Positions 16,659-27,000 are shown, counted from the stretch's first letter. The stretch: 64,000 nt of DNA from Devosia sp. (GCF_017744655.1 NZ_JAGIAW010000001.1:62001-126000); one strand, 5' to 3'. The notes: generated by a model not told the origin, from the sequence alone. Numbers and translations: made by a program.

Positions 16659-16671
16659 AGCTGAACTCGGA

Positions 16672-16856
16672 GCCCACCCTCGCCCCTTGCGGGAGAGGGA
16701 CAGGATTTTTGCGTTCAGCAAAAATCCAGGGTGAGGGGTTTCTCTCCTCTGCAGAGGAGCAAGTTGTGAAATCGCATACCCCTCATCCCAACCGAAATTC
16801 GCATACGCGAATTCGGTGACCCTTCGGGCACCTTCTCCCGCAAGGGGAGAAGGGAG
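16672..16856. repeat. Composite palindromic repeat, family B
   Basis: This 185 bp region between convergent genes carries several hairpins: CTCGCCCCTTGCGGGAGAGG, GGATTTTTGC/GCAAAAATCC, CTCCTCTGCAGAGGAG, GAATTCGCATACGCGAATTC-like arms and CTTCTCCCGCAAGGGGAGAAG. The GGGTGAGGGG and CCCCTCATCCC boundaries match family B elements elsewhere. No gene is visible in it. Confidence 0.65.
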
Positions 16857-16873
16857 GCCGGTGATTGTGACGG

Positions 16874-17536
16874 CTACTCAGGCTTCGGCTCCTCATAGTC
16901 CACGTCCCCAGCCTTCAGCGCCCCATCCTCCACCGTGAAGTGGATCACCGCCGAGCCACCGGTCGGGCAGCAATTGGCGTCGGTTTCCTGCCACAGACTG
17001 GTGCGGGCGACGTATTCGCCCCAATAGTCCTCGCCGAAATCGTAGGTGACGCCCTTCCAGATTTCGAGGCCCTTGGGCAGCTTTGCTTCGACGCCTTCCC
17101 ACCAGCTGTCCATGTCCACCCGCCGCCATTCCTTGTCGTTGGCCGAGAATTCGAACAGCACGTCGGCATTGAACGAGCCAGTGCCTGCCGTCACGCCGGG
17201 CAGGTGGAAGAGGATCGGCTCCGCTTCGGAGAGGCGCGGCAGTTGATACCAGACGCCGTTGAAATCGCTGGCGAGCAGTTCCCAGGCGCCGTCGGTTTCG
17301 GCAAAAACCACCACGCCGCCAGCCATGCCTTCATATTCGTCGACGCCGGACTGGATCTGATAGGCGAGGCGGCTCGTGTCGCGCGGGGCGACATAGCCGG
17401 CGGCAGCCACGGTGCAGTTCTTGAGGGTGGTTTCGAGGCAGGTATCGCCGAGCGATTTTAGCGACACGGGCGCGGCGAGGGCGGCGCCGGGCAGGAGAGC
17501 GGCTACGAGGGCTGGAACAAGCAGACGGGGCAGCAT
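16874..17536 (-). CDS. Secreted protein of unknown function
   Basis: Family not recognised. The 220-residue product begins with a Sec signal peptide, MLPRLLVPALVAALLPGAALAAPVS, probably cut after ALA near residue 22. The mature part has scattered cysteines (DTCLETTLKNCTVAA; DANCCPTGGSA) and beta-strand-like segments such as GGVVVFAETDGAWELL and SAVIHFTVEDGALKAGDVDY. It would be periplasmic. The ATG at 17536 follows a GGAGG site five bases upstream, which settles the start; the frame continues upstream only as antisense of the SDR gene. It could be co-transcribed with that gene, 47 bp upstream. Confidence 0.8.
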   Translation of the reverse strand: MLPRLLVPALVAALLPGAALAAPVSLKSLGDTCLETTLKNCTVAAAGYVAPRDTSRLAYQIQSGVDEYEGMAGGVVVFAETDGAWELLASDFNGVWYQLPRLSEAEPILFHLPGVTAGTGSFNADVLFEFSANDKEWRRVDMDSWWEGVEAKLPKGLEIWKGVTYDFGEDYWGEYVARTSLWQETDANCCPTGGSAVIHFTVEDGALKAGDVDYEEPKPE

Positions 17537-17583
17537 GGGGTCCTCCACAACTGGCCCCATACTGCCCATTTCAAAAGAGGCTG

Positions 17584-18360
17584 TCAGCCCTCGCGAAAAA
17601 TGTCGAAGGGACCAATGGCCTGGGTGGTCGCCATCAGTTCGATCTTGTTGATGTTGACGTGGGCCGGCAGCGTCGTGGACCAGAAAATGCTCTCGGCGAT
17701 GTCTTCGGCATTCATGGCCTTGGTCCGGGAATAGGGCGCTGATGCCTTGCCTTCGTCGCCCTTGAAACGGACGAGCGAGAATTCGGTTTCGGTCAGGCCG
17801 GGCTCGATATTGGTGACGCGGACATTCTTGCCCTGCAGGTCCGAGCGCAGGTTGAGCGCGAACTGCTTTACGAAAGCCTTGGTCGCGCCATAGACCGAGC
17901 CACCGGGATAGGCATATTCGCCGGCCACCGAGCCGAGGGTGACCACATGGCCGCCGCCGCGGGCGATGAGGCCGGGCAGCAGCAGGCGCACGGTGTAGAC
18001 CAGACCCGAAATATTGGTTGAGATCATTGTCTCCCAATCATCGAGCACGGCTTCGGCGGCCGGCTGCAGGCCGAGCGCGAGACCGGCATTGGCGAGGACG
18101 ATGTTGATCGCGTCGAAGGGTGCGGGGATTTCGGCAATGGCCTTTTCCATCGCGGCGCGGTCCTGCACGTCGAGCTCGATGATGTAGCAATTGTCGGCGC
18201 CAAGTTCGGCTTGCAGCTTTTCCAAACGGTCCTTGCGGCGGCCCGTCGCGATCACCTTGCCACCGGCGGCGACATAGCGGCGGGCTGCCGCTTCGCCAAA
18301 GCCCGAGGTGGCGCCGGTGATGAAGACGACAAAGCGGCTGGGGTCGAGCAGCTGGTACAT
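17584..18360 (-). CDS. SDR-family oxidoreductase (YdfG-like)
   Basis: A 258-residue classical short-chain dehydrogenase. The cofactor motif TGATSGFG follows the first strand, with an Arg-rich TGRRKDRL loop after strand 2 that favours NADPH. NAG is present in VLANAGLAL, and the active site has Ser in TLGSVAGEYAYPGG and the YGATK motif. The sequence resembles YdfG-type 3-hydroxy acid dehydrogenases. The ATG at 18360 is preceded by AGGA. Physiological substrate not assignable from context. Confidence 0.88.
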   Translation of the reverse strand: MYQLLDPSRFVVFITGATSGFGEAAARRYVAAGGKVIATGRRKDRLEKLQAELGADNCYIIELDVQDRAAMEKAIAEIPAPFDAINIVLANAGLALGLQPAAEAVLDDWETMISTNISGLVYTVRLLLPGLIARGGGHVVTLGSVAGEYAYPGGSVYGATKAFVKQFALNLRSDLQGKNVRVTNIEPGLTETEFSLVRFKGDEGKASAPYSRTKAMNAEDIAESIFWSTTLPAHVNINKIELMATTQAIGPFDIFREG

Positions 18361-18526
18361 TTCAGGTCCTGAAGGAAGGTCAGATAGGGAGGCCGGCAAG
18401 GTGGACCGGCAGGCCAGCGGCGTCAACCTTTCCAAAGTTTAAGGCTGCATTGCCAAGAGCTAACGTGAAGTCTACTGCCAGAGTCTATATTTCTAAGAAG
18501 TAGAATCCTGACCGAGGTGTAAGTCG

Positions 18527-19741
18527 TTGAAGCGCGTGGCCAAAACAATTGCGGTATTGCTGGTGCTTGCTGCCGGTGGTGGTGTGGCCTGGTGGTACTT
18601 CATGGGCCAGCCGGAAGCGAAGACCGTCCCGGAAACGACCGCCGTCACCAGGACCGATATCGAGACATCGGTGCTGGCGACGGGCGTGCTGCAGGCGAGT
18701 TCGCTGGTCAGCGTCGGCGCGGAAGTGTCCGGCCGTATCGAGGCCATTCATGTCAAGCTCGGGCAGGATGTGAAGAGGGGCGACCTCATCGCCGAGATCG
18801 ATAGTCTCGATCAGGAAAACGCGGTGAAGTCGGCTCAGGCGGCGCTGGCCGGCATTGAGGCGCAGAAGCGCAACCAGGAAGCGGTGTTGGTCAAGGCCGA
18901 GGCGTCTCTGGCGCGTAGCACCCAGTTGAGCGCCGGGAGCCTGGTGTCGCAGACCGATCTCGAGACGGCGCAGGCGGCGGTGGAGCAGTCCAAGGCGCAG
19001 ATCGACCAGCTCAGCGCGCAGATCGATCAGGCCAATCTCACGGTGGATTCGGCCAAGCTGAACCTTGCCCGCACCAAGATCGTCGCGCCGAGCGATGGCA
19101 CTGTGGTGGCGCTGGTGGTCGAGGAAGGACAGACGCTCAATGCCAATTCTTCGACGCCGACGATCGCCAAGATCGCCAATCTCGACACCATGGTGATCAA
19201 GGCGGAGATTTCCGAGGCTGACGTGGTCAAGGTCGTGCCGGGGCAAAGGGTCTATTTCACTATTCTCGGCGAACCCGACAATCGCATCGAGGCGACGCTG
19301 CGCGAGGTGGAGCCGGCGCCGACATCGATCAGCAGCGACACGACATCGGACAGTTCGAGCAGCGCCATCTATTACAATGGCCTTTTCGACGTGCCCAATG
19401 CGGACCACCGTCTGCGCATTTCGATGACGGCCGAGGTGACCATCGTGCTCGATGAGGCCAAGGGCGCGCTGACGCTGCCGTCGAGCCTGGTCACCCGCAA
19501 GGGACCGGACGGGGCTGTCATGGTCATGGTCTATGATCCCAAGACCGAGGAAACGCGCCCGCAACGCATCGAGGTTGGGCTTAACAACAATATCACGGCG
19601 CAGGTGGTTTCGGGTCTCGAAGAGGGCGAGCAGGTCGTCAGCGGCGGTCTGGTTACCGTGTCCCGGCCGGCGAGCGGGCAGGGCGCGGGCCGCATGGGTG
19701 GTCCTGGCGGTGCCGGTGGTCCCATGATCATGATGCGGTGA
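18527..19741 (+). CDS. macA: MacA-type periplasmic adaptor of a tripartite ABC efflux pump
   Basis: The 404-residue membrane-fusion protein links an inner-membrane MacB-type ABC transporter to an outer-membrane channel. It has an N-terminal membrane anchor (VAKTIAVLLVLAAGGGVAWWYF), a split lipoyl/barrel-sandwich domain (VGAEVSGRIEAIHVKLGQDVKRGDLIAEID ... IVAPSDGTVVALVVEEGQTLNA), a coiled-coil hairpin between them and a beta-barrel domain. The C-terminus is rich in Gly and Met (GGPGGAGGPMIMMR). The start is a TTG at 18527 with GAGGTG seven bases before; the next ATG would remove the anchor. The stop overlaps the macB region. Confidence 0.92.
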   Translation: MKRVAKTIAVLLVLAAGGGVAWWYFMGQPEAKTVPETTAVTRTDIETSVLATGVLQASSLVSVGAEVSGRIEAIHVKLGQDVKRGDLIAEIDSLDQENAVKSAQAALAGIEAQKRNQEAVLVKAEASLARSTQLSAGSLVSQTDLETAQAAVEQSKAQIDQLSAQIDQANLTVDSAKLNLARTKIVAPSDGTVVALVVEEGQTLNANSSTPTIAKIANLDTMVIKAEISEADVVKVVPGQRVYFTILGEPDNRIEATLREVEPAPTSISSDTTSDSSSSAIYYNGLFDVPNADHRLRISMTAEVTIVLDEAKGALTLPSSLVTRKGPDGAVMVMVYDPKTEETRPQRIEVGLNNNITAQVVSGLEEGEQVVSGGLVTVSRPASGQGAGRMGGPGGAGGPMIMMR

Positions 19742-19746
19742 GTGGC

Positions 19747-21852
19747 ATGATCTCCACATCGAAGGTTCGTGCTGACCGCACCCCCCTCCCATCCTCCCCC
19801 ACAAGGGGGGAGGTGCCGCATCCAGTGGGTGGCACCATCCAGTCAAAATCGCCGTCCCTTCACCTCCCCCTAGATGGGGGAGGCCGGGAGGGGGTGTCGG
19901 CAAGCTCAAAACCCATCATCTCCATCCGCAACCTCGTCCGGCGCTTCGCAGCGGGCGGCGAGAGTGTGGCGGTATTGAAGGGTGTCGATCTCGATATCCA
20001 TCGCGGCGAGATGGTGGCCATTATCGGTCAGTCCGGCTCGGGCAAGTCGACGCTGATGAATATTTTGGGCTGTCTCGATCGGGCCAGCGAAGGGACCTAC
20101 CTTTTCGATGGTCGCGACGTCAGCAAGTTCGACGCAGACGAACTGGCTGCGCTCAGGCGCGAGCATTTTGGTTTCATCTTCCAGCGCTATCAGCTGCTGC
20201 CCGATCTCAATGCCGTCGAGAATGTGGAAGTGCCGGCGGTTTATGCTGGCGCCGATGCGACGGCGCGGCGCAAGCGGTCGACGGAGCTGCTGACGCGGCT
20301 TGGTCTCGGCGAGCGGCTGCATCATCGGCCCAATGCGCTGTCGGGCGGGCAGCAGCAGCGCGTCAGCGTGGCGCGGGCGTTGATGAATGGTGGCGAGGTG
20401 ATCCTCGCCGACGAGCCAACCGGCGCGCTCGACTCGCATTCGGGCAAGGAATTGATGGCTCTCCTCAAGGAGCTGCATGCCGATGGGCACACGATCATCA
20501 TCGTCACCCATGATGCCAAGATCGCAGAGCAGTGCCAGCGGGTGATCGAGATCGCCGATGGCAACATCATCGATGATCGTTATATCGGCGAGCGCGACAC
20601 GGCGGCCAATCGCGTTGAAAAAGTGCTGCGCAAGCCGGGCTGGCGCATGGGGATCGACAGCATGGGTGAGGCGCTCGTCATGGCGCTGCGGGCCATGGGG
20701 GCACACAAGCTGCGCACCTTCCTCACCATGCTCGGCATCATTATCGGCATTGCCTCGGTGGTGGCCGTGGTGGCGCTGGGGCAGGGTAGCCAACAGAGCG
20801 TGCTCGAGAACATTTCGTCCATCGGCACCAATACGATCAACGTCTATCCCGGCTCGGGTTTTGGCGACATGCGTTCGGGCAGGGTGCGGACGCTCAAACC
20901 CACGGATGCCGATGCGCTGGCGGGCCAGCCCTATGCCGACAGCGTTTCGCCGCAGGTGTCGAGCCAGGCGACGGTGCGCTATCGCAATACGGCGTCGAGC
21001 GCCTCCATCACTGGCGTGGGCGAGGACTATTTCCAGGTCAATGGCCGCAGTTTTTCGTCGGGCTCGGGCTTTACCGAAACCAGCGTCGCGACGCGGGCGC
21101 AGGAAGCGGTGCTCGACCAGAATGCGGTCACGGCCATTTTTACCAATGGCGAAAATCCGATCGGGCAGGTGATCATGCTGGGCAAGGTGCCGGTGCGGGT
21201 GATCGGGGTCGTTGCCAACCAGTCCGGTTTCGGGCCGGGCGGCAATTCGGCCAATGTCTACATGCCCTATACGGCGGTGATGGACCGTATTCTCGGGCAG
21301 TCCTACCTGAGTTCGGTCGCGGTGCGCATTTCCGACGACTACGATATGGCTACGGCCGAGGCCGAGATTACCGAACTCTTGACGCGGCTCCATGGCGGGA
21401 CGCAGGACTTTTTCCTCCAAAATACCGATACGATCCGCACGACCATCCAGTCCACCTCCCAGACCATGACGCTTCTTATCTCTACCATTGCGGTGATCTC
21501 GCTGGTGGTGGGCGGCATTGGGGTGATGAACATCATGCTGGTTTCGGTCAGCGAGCGGACCAAGGAGATCGGCATCCGCATGGCGGTCGGCGCGCGGCGG
21601 GGCGATATCTTGCGGCAGTTTCTTATCGAGGCGGTGCTGGTCTGCTTTGTCGGCGGCGCGGCCGGTGTGGGCCTGAGCTTCGCGCTGGGACAGGGGTTGA
21701 CCGTGCTCGTCTCGGGGGCACGGCTGGTCTATTCGCCGGAATCGATCGTGCTGGCGATTGTCTCGGCGAGTCTGATCGGGATTGTGTTTGGGTTCATGCC
21801 GGCGCGGTCGGCTTCAAGGCTTGATCCGGTAGAGGCGCTGGCGCGGGAGTAG
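19747..21852 (+). CDS. macB: MacB-type ABC transporter, ATPase fused to FtsX-like permease
   Basis: The 701-residue protein pairs with the MacA adaptor. Residues about 57-290 are the ATPase domain, with Walker A GQSGSGKST, signature LSGGQQQR and Walker B VILADEPTGALD. A transmembrane helix (TFLTMLGIIIGIASVVAVVAL), a large periplasmic core and three C-terminal FtsX helices follow, ending PARSASRLDPVEALARE. Residues about 11-50 are encoded by a family B repeat. Starts to consider are the ATG at 19747 and a GTG at 19894 formed by the repeat's right end with GGGAGGGG before it. The latter would give MSASSKPIISIRNL, a normal MacB N-terminus. Confidence 0.92.
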   Translation: MISTSKVRADRTPLPSSPTRGEVPHPVGGTIQSKSPSLHLPLDGGGREGVSASSKPIISIRNLVRRFAAGGESVAVLKGVDLDIHRGEMVAIIGQSGSGKSTLMNILGCLDRASEGTYLFDGRDVSKFDADELAALRREHFGFIFQRYQLLPDLNAVENVEVPAVYAGADATARRKRSTELLTRLGLGERLHHRPNALSGGQQQRVSVARALMNGGEVILADEPTGALDSHSGKELMALLKELHADGHTIIIVTHDAKIAEQCQRVIEIADGNIIDDRYIGERDTAANRVEKVLRKPGWRMGIDSMGEALVMALRAMGAHKLRTFLTMLGIIIGIASVVAVVALGQGSQQSVLENISSIGTNTINVYPGSGFGDMRSGRVRTLKPTDADALAGQPYADSVSPQVSSQATVRYRNTASSASITGVGEDYFQVNGRSFSSGSGFTETSVATRAQEAVLDQNAVTAIFTNGENPIGQVIMLGKVPVRVIGVVANQSGFGPGGNSANVYMPYTAVMDRILGQSYLSSVAVRISDDYDMATAEAEITELLTRLHGGTQDFFLQNTDTIRTTIQSTSQTMTLLISTIAVISLVVGGIGVMNIMLVSVSERTKEIGIRMAVGARRGDILRQFLIEAVLVCFVGGAAGVGLSFALGQGLTVLVSGARLVYSPESIVLAIVSASLIGIVFGFMPARSASRLDPVEALARE
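19779..19896. repeat. Palindromic repeat, family B, overlapping the macB start
   Basis: A 118 bp element with outer arms CACCCCCCTCCC and GGGAGGGGGTG and internal arms CCTCCCCC/GGGGGGAGG and CCTCCCCCTAGATGGGGGAGG. It lies in the open frame at the start of macB, and its last three bases form a possible GTG initiator. Its length is not a multiple of three, yet no stop codon arises in the macB frame. Confidence 0.75.
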
Positions 21853-21872
21853 GTGCCGCCCTTCTCCACGGC

Positions 21873-21944
21873 GTCATTCCCGCGAAAGCGGGAATCCCTG
21901 TTTGTGTGCGAAACAAAGATCCCCGCTTTCGCGGGGATGACACC
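21873..21944. repeat. Palindromic repeat, family A, copy 3
   Basis: GTCATTCCCGCGAAAGCGGG to CCCCGCTTTCGCGGGG and ATGACACC. It lies 20 bp after macB and may act as its 3' mRNA structure. The following 270 bp up to tamA contain no other gene I can support. Confidence 0.9.
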
Positions 21945-22215
21945 GAGTTTGTGGTGGGACGCGGGCATCCAAAAACCGTTGCCTATCGGCCACGGATTCT
22001 TTTTCAAAACCATCACGTTCCGGCCCAAAGCTTGCCCTTTGCGGCAGGGTCGCCCTAAACTCGCCATGAAGAGGACGCCCTTTGGGCAGGCGGGGGAGGG
22101 TTAACCCAATCTTTCCGAGCGCCAAGCTATTCTCAGCTTTGATCTATTGGTTGAAGCGTAACGGTCGGGAACTGGTTCACTGCAAAGCGCGCGTTGGGTA
22201 TCGAGTATTGGCGCC

Positions 22216-24084
22216 TTGTGCATCGCCGCGGCCTCCTTGGCTGTGGCGGCTCCTGCGCATGGTTTTGAGCTGTTCGGCTTCAAGTTTTTCGAGGACGAGA
22301 CTCAGGATGCGGTGATCATTGATCCGCAGAACTATGTCGTCACGTTCTCTTCGACGCAGACTGGCGCCGTCGAAAATGCGGCGCGCAATGCTTCCTCGCT
22401 CGTGGCCGATCAGGGTGAGCCGGCTTCCGGCGTTGCAGGGCTTCTGGCCAAGGCGCGCGGCGACTACAGGCGCATCATCGCGGCTCTCTACAATGAGGGC
22501 CATTACGGCGCCGCCATCAGCATCCTCATCGGTGGCGTCGAAGCTTCCAAGCTGGCGCCCGATGCGCGGCTGCCCAATCCGGTCGATGTGAGTGTTTCGG
22601 TCGATCCCGGCCCGCTCTTTACCTTCAATAGCGTCAACATCGCCAACCAGGCGCCCGCGACCAGCGATCCCGATGACCAGGTCGATCTGCCGGTGCTGCG
22701 CGGTTTTGGTGCCGGGCAGGTGGCGCGCTCTTCGGTGATCCTTGCGGCCGAGCAGCTTGCGGTTCAGGCCTGGCAGCAGCAGGGCTATGCCAAGGCCGAG
22801 ATCACTGGCCGCGATGTCGTCGCCAACCATGCGAACAACACCGTAGATGTGACCATCAACGTCAATCCGGGGCGCCTCGCGGCGTTTGGCGATATCACGG
22901 TGACCGGCACCCAAAACATGAACCCGGAATTCGTGCGCCAGCAGACCGGGCTTGCCGTGGGTCAGGAATATGATCCCGACGACCTGACGCGTGCACAAAA
23001 ACGTCTCGACCGTCTCGAAGTGTTCCGGGCGGCGCGTTTCCAGGCGGCGCAGGATATTTCGCCCGATGGCCTGCTGCCCTATGAGCTGCTGGTCGAGGAA
23101 TTGCCCGGCCGCCGCTTTGGTGCGGGCGCTACATATTCCACCATTGACGGTCTCGGCGTCGAAGGTTTCCATCTCTGGCGCAATCTCTTCGGGCAGGCCG
23201 AACGGCTGCGGCTCGATGCGCGCGTCGCCAGCATTGCCTGGCCCATCGATACCGCCCAGTTCGACTATATGTTCGGCGGCACCTTCACCAAGCCAGGCTT
23301 TCTTACTCCCGATACCGATCTCGTCGCCGCCATCGCAGCCGAGCGCACGATCTATCCGACCTATACGGAAACATCGGCACAGGCGCGTCTGGGTCTCACG
23401 CACTATTTCTCGGATGAACTGACGGCCGAGGGCGGCGTGGTTTATGAGCGCGCACGCTTCGACGACGTCTTCGGTACCCGCGATTTCTCGACCCTCGGCA
23501 TCTATGCCGGCGCGACCTTTGACGGACGCGACAGCACGGTCGATCCGACCGAGGGTTGGTATCTCGCGGGCAATGCGGAGCCCTACTACGACTTTTCCTT
23601 CGAAAAGATGGGGCTGCGGCTCACCGCTGAAGCCCGCACCTATTTTGGCTTCTCCGAGGACGACCAGTTCGTGCTGGCCGGCCGCGTTAAGGCCGGTGCA
23701 CTGCTCGGCCCAGCACTCAATGAAATCGCGCCGGACAAGCTGTTCTTTGCCGGTGGCGGCGGCTCGGTGCGCGGCTATGCGGTCAAGTCCATCGGCGTCG
23801 ACGATGGCAAGGGCGGCGTGACCGGCGGACGTTATCTGCTCGAAGCCTCGCTTGAAGCGCGGGCCAAGGTGACCGAAAGCATTGGCGTCGTCGGCTTTGT
23901 CGATGGTGGCTATGTCGCGGCGGATACCTTCCCGAGCCTTGATGAACTCCGCCTCGGCGTTGGCGCCGGCGTGCGCTACTATACCGGGCTCGGCCCGCTG
24001 CGCCTCGACGTAGCCATTCCGCTCAACAAGCGGGCGGGCGATCCGGACTATGCTATCTATGTCGGCATCGGGCAGGCTTTCTGA
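22216..24084 (+). CDS. tamA: TamA-type BamA-family outer-membrane protein
   Basis: TamA is a 16-stranded outer-membrane barrel with periplasmic POTRA domains, working with TamB in moving proteins or lipids to the outer membrane. The 622 residues include POTRA-like segments (VDVSVSVDPGPLFTFNSVNI; AAFGDITVTGTQNMNPEFVRQQTGL) and a barrel with the conserved GGGGSVRGYAVKSIG loop (VRGY motif), ending in GIGQAF with a terminal Phe. The start is problematic: no ATG or GTG is in frame after the stop at 22159. A TTG at 22216 gives a signal peptide without a basic n-region, while CTG at 22180 would give LQSARWVSSIGALCIAAASL. Its stop overlaps tamB by one base. Confidence 0.9.
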   Translation: MCIAAASLAVAAPAHGFELFGFKFFEDETQDAVIIDPQNYVVTFSSTQTGAVENAARNASSLVADQGEPASGVAGLLAKARGDYRRIIAALYNEGHYGAAISILIGGVEASKLAPDARLPNPVDVSVSVDPGPLFTFNSVNIANQAPATSDPDDQVDLPVLRGFGAGQVARSSVILAAEQLAVQAWQQQGYAKAEITGRDVVANHANNTVDVTINVNPGRLAAFGDITVTGTQNMNPEFVRQQTGLAVGQEYDPDDLTRAQKRLDRLEVFRAARFQAAQDISPDGLLPYELLVEELPGRRFGAGATYSTIDGLGVEGFHLWRNLFGQAERLRLDARVASIAWPIDTAQFDYMFGGTFTKPGFLTPDTDLVAAIAAERTIYPTYTETSAQARLGLTHYFSDELTAEGGVVYERARFDDVFGTRDFSTLGIYAGATFDGRDSTVDPTEGWYLAGNAEPYYDFSFEKMGLRLTAEARTYFGFSEDDQFVLAGRVKAGALLGPALNEIAPDKLFFAGGGGSVRGYAVKSIGVDDGKGGVTGGRYLLEASLEARAKVTESIGVVGFVDGGYVAADTFPSLDELRLGVGAGVRYYTGLGPLRLDVAIPLNKRAGDPDYAIYVGIGQAF

Positions 24085-27000
24085 TGATGCCGCTTGTGAA
24101 GAAAAAATACCGCCGCGTTGCCCTGGCTTCGCTCGTTCTCGTGCCGCTGATCGGGGTGCCCGTGGCGCTCGTCGCGCAGGACAATTCCGATGACGCGCAG
24201 AAGGACTGGCTGACCGGTTTCGTCGAAGGCCAGCTTTCGACGCCCGAGCGGCAGATTCGCCTGTCTAATATCGATGGCGCGCTCGGCTCGGATGTGTCGA
24301 TCCGCGAGATCACCATTGCCGACCAAGAGGGAGTGTGGCTGCGGGTCAATAATGCGAGCCTCAACTGGAGCCAGGCCGCGCTCTTTACCGGCCGGTTGCA
24401 GGTCAATTCGCTCAAGGCCGAGTCGATCGACTATATCCGCAATGCCGTTCCGGCCGAGGGCGTCGATCTGCCGCCGCCGGAAGCAGGCAGTTTTTCGGTG
24501 CCGGAATTTCCGGTGGCCATCAATATCGGCGAACTCTCGGTGCCCCGCGTCACCTTCGGAGACGGCGTCTTTGGCCTCGGTTCGGAGATTTCGCTCGCCG
24601 GCAATCTGGCGCTTGAAGGCGGCAATCTGAACACCGCGCTCGATATCGCGCGCCTCGACGGGCCCGGCGGTACGCTCAATCTCGACGTGTCCTATGTGCG
24701 CGAAACCAATGAGATCGACCTGAAATTCGATCTCAACGAGCCGGAAAACGGCGTACTCGCCAATCTCCTCAATATCGAGGGGCGCCCGGCCATGCAGCTC
24801 ACCCTTGCGGGGCAGGGGCCGGTGGCGGATCTGCGCGCCGACCTGAGCCTGCTCGCCAATGGCCAGACCGCGCTTGCCGGCGTTTCGACCATCAATCAGA
24901 CGGCGGAAGGCTTTGCCGTGGACGCCGATCTCGGTGGTCCGCTTTCCATGCTCATGGCCGAACAATATCGGCCCTTCTTCGGCAACGATACGCGGCTGTC
25001 GCTCAATGCCCTGGTGCGCAGCGCCGGTGGCATCGAACTCAACGATCTGTCGCTGACCGGCGGGCAACTGGCGCTGCAGGCCAATGCCAGCACGACGGCC
25101 GACAATTTCCTCTCGCGCCTCGACCTCAAGGCTTCCATTGCCGACCCGGCTGGCGGCCTCGTCCTCTTGCCCGCTTCCGGGGCGCCGCAGGTGCAGGCTG
25201 CGCAACTCACGGTCGATTTCGGCCGCGACGGTTCGGAGGACTGGAGCGCCGATCTGGGCATCGACAAGCTGATCACCGGCGATTTCTCGGCCGAGCGCGT
25301 CGGCCTTGCCATCAATGGGGTTGCGAGCAATCTCTCCGATCCCCTGACGCGCATGATCACCTTCAATGGCGACGGTACGCTTTCCGGCATTGCCGGCGAG
25401 GAAGCGGTGGAAGCCGCGCTTGGCGACAGTGTCGGCCTCGGTATTGCCGGGCTCTGGAATGCCGGCCAGCCGATTGAACTGGCACAGTTGCGCATTGTGG
25501 GCGAAGCGCTGACGGCGGGGCTTTCGGGTGTCATCGATGGCGGCGCTTTCCGCGGCCGCATCGGTGTCGAGACCGGCAGCATCGCTCCCTTTTCCGGCCT
25601 TGCGGAGCGCGAACTGACCGGCGGCCTCTCGCTCGACGCCGAAGGCTCCGTTGCCTTTGTCGGCGGCGCGTTTGACCTGACCTTTGCAGGCTCGGGCCGC
25701 AATCTCACCATCGGCGATGAAACCGCCGACAAGCTGCTGGCCGGCGATGTGGCACTGTCCGGGCGCCTTGCCCGCACCGAAGCCGGCATCGTCGCGGACG
25801 ATTTTTCTCTTACCAATCCGCAGGTGCAGTTCACCGCCGACGGTGTCTATGGCACCAGTCAAGCCGATTTCGCCATCGGGCTCGATCTCTCCGATCTCGG
25901 CCTCCTCACCGATCAGGCCTCCGGCGCGCTCGTCGTGCGCGGCACGGCGAAATCGGCATCGGCCGATGCGCCGGTCGCTCTCGTGCTCGATGCGACGGTC
26001 GCCAATGGCAATCTCGTCGGCCGTAACCTCCGCGATGCGCAGGTCGGCCTCGATCTCTCGCTGCTGCAGGGGAACCTGACCGGCCGCATCAGCGGCGAAG
26101 CCATGCTCGATGGCCACCGGGCGACGCTCACCTCGCAGGTCGTCTCCGACACGGCGCAGCAGGCACTCAACAATCTCGATTTCGAAATTGCCGGCACACG
26201 TGTCTTTGGCTCAGTCAGCCGCGCGGTCGATACGCAATTGCTGAATGGCCGACTTGATGTCACCGCGTCCGACATATCGCTTGCGGCCGCACTGCTGCTC
26301 ACCGAAGCCTCGGGCAGCATCAATGCGGCGCTGGCCCTGTCGCCGGTCGATGGCGTACAGCAGGCTGGGCTGACCGCGAACGCGACCAATTTGAAAGTCA
26401 ACGACATTGCCGTTGGCCGCGCCGAGATCAGCGCTACGGCGGTCGATCTCTTCGGCGTTCCCGCGCTCAATGGCACGGTCACGGCCGGTAGTGTCGTTGC
26501 CGCCGGCACCACGGTCAACACGCTCAATGCGCGCGCCAGCCAGAGCGGGGATACGACGAGCTTTGAGGCTCGGGCGGCCCTCGCGACCGGCACCAGCGTC
26601 GATATCTCCGGGGGCCTTGCCCCGGTCGAGGGTGGCTATCGCCTGGCGCTCGATCGTGCCGATCTCACCCAGGGCAGCATTGCCGCGCGTCTTGCCAATC
26701 CCACCACCTTGCTGGTGCAGGGCAATAGCGTCGCTCTTGATGCGCTGCGCTTCGATGTGGGCTCGGGCAGCCTCACCGCTTCGGGCACGGCGGGCGAAAC
26801 GCTGGCGCTCAATGTCAGCATTGCCTCCCTGCCACTCTCCATCGCCAATACCGTGGTGCCTAGCCTCGGTCTTGCCGGTACGCTCGATGGCACGGCGGTC
26901 GTCTCGGGTTCGGCCTCCAATCCGCAGGTGCGGTTCGATGCGCGCGGCAGCGGCATCGATGCCGCCGCCATCCGGTCCTTCGGCATTGCTCCCATTGGCC

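Noticed and set aside
17537-18037. Fusion of the secreted unknown protein with an upstream N-terminal region
   Set aside because: That stretch is the antisense of the SDR gene; the signal peptide and GGAGG site fix the start at 17536.
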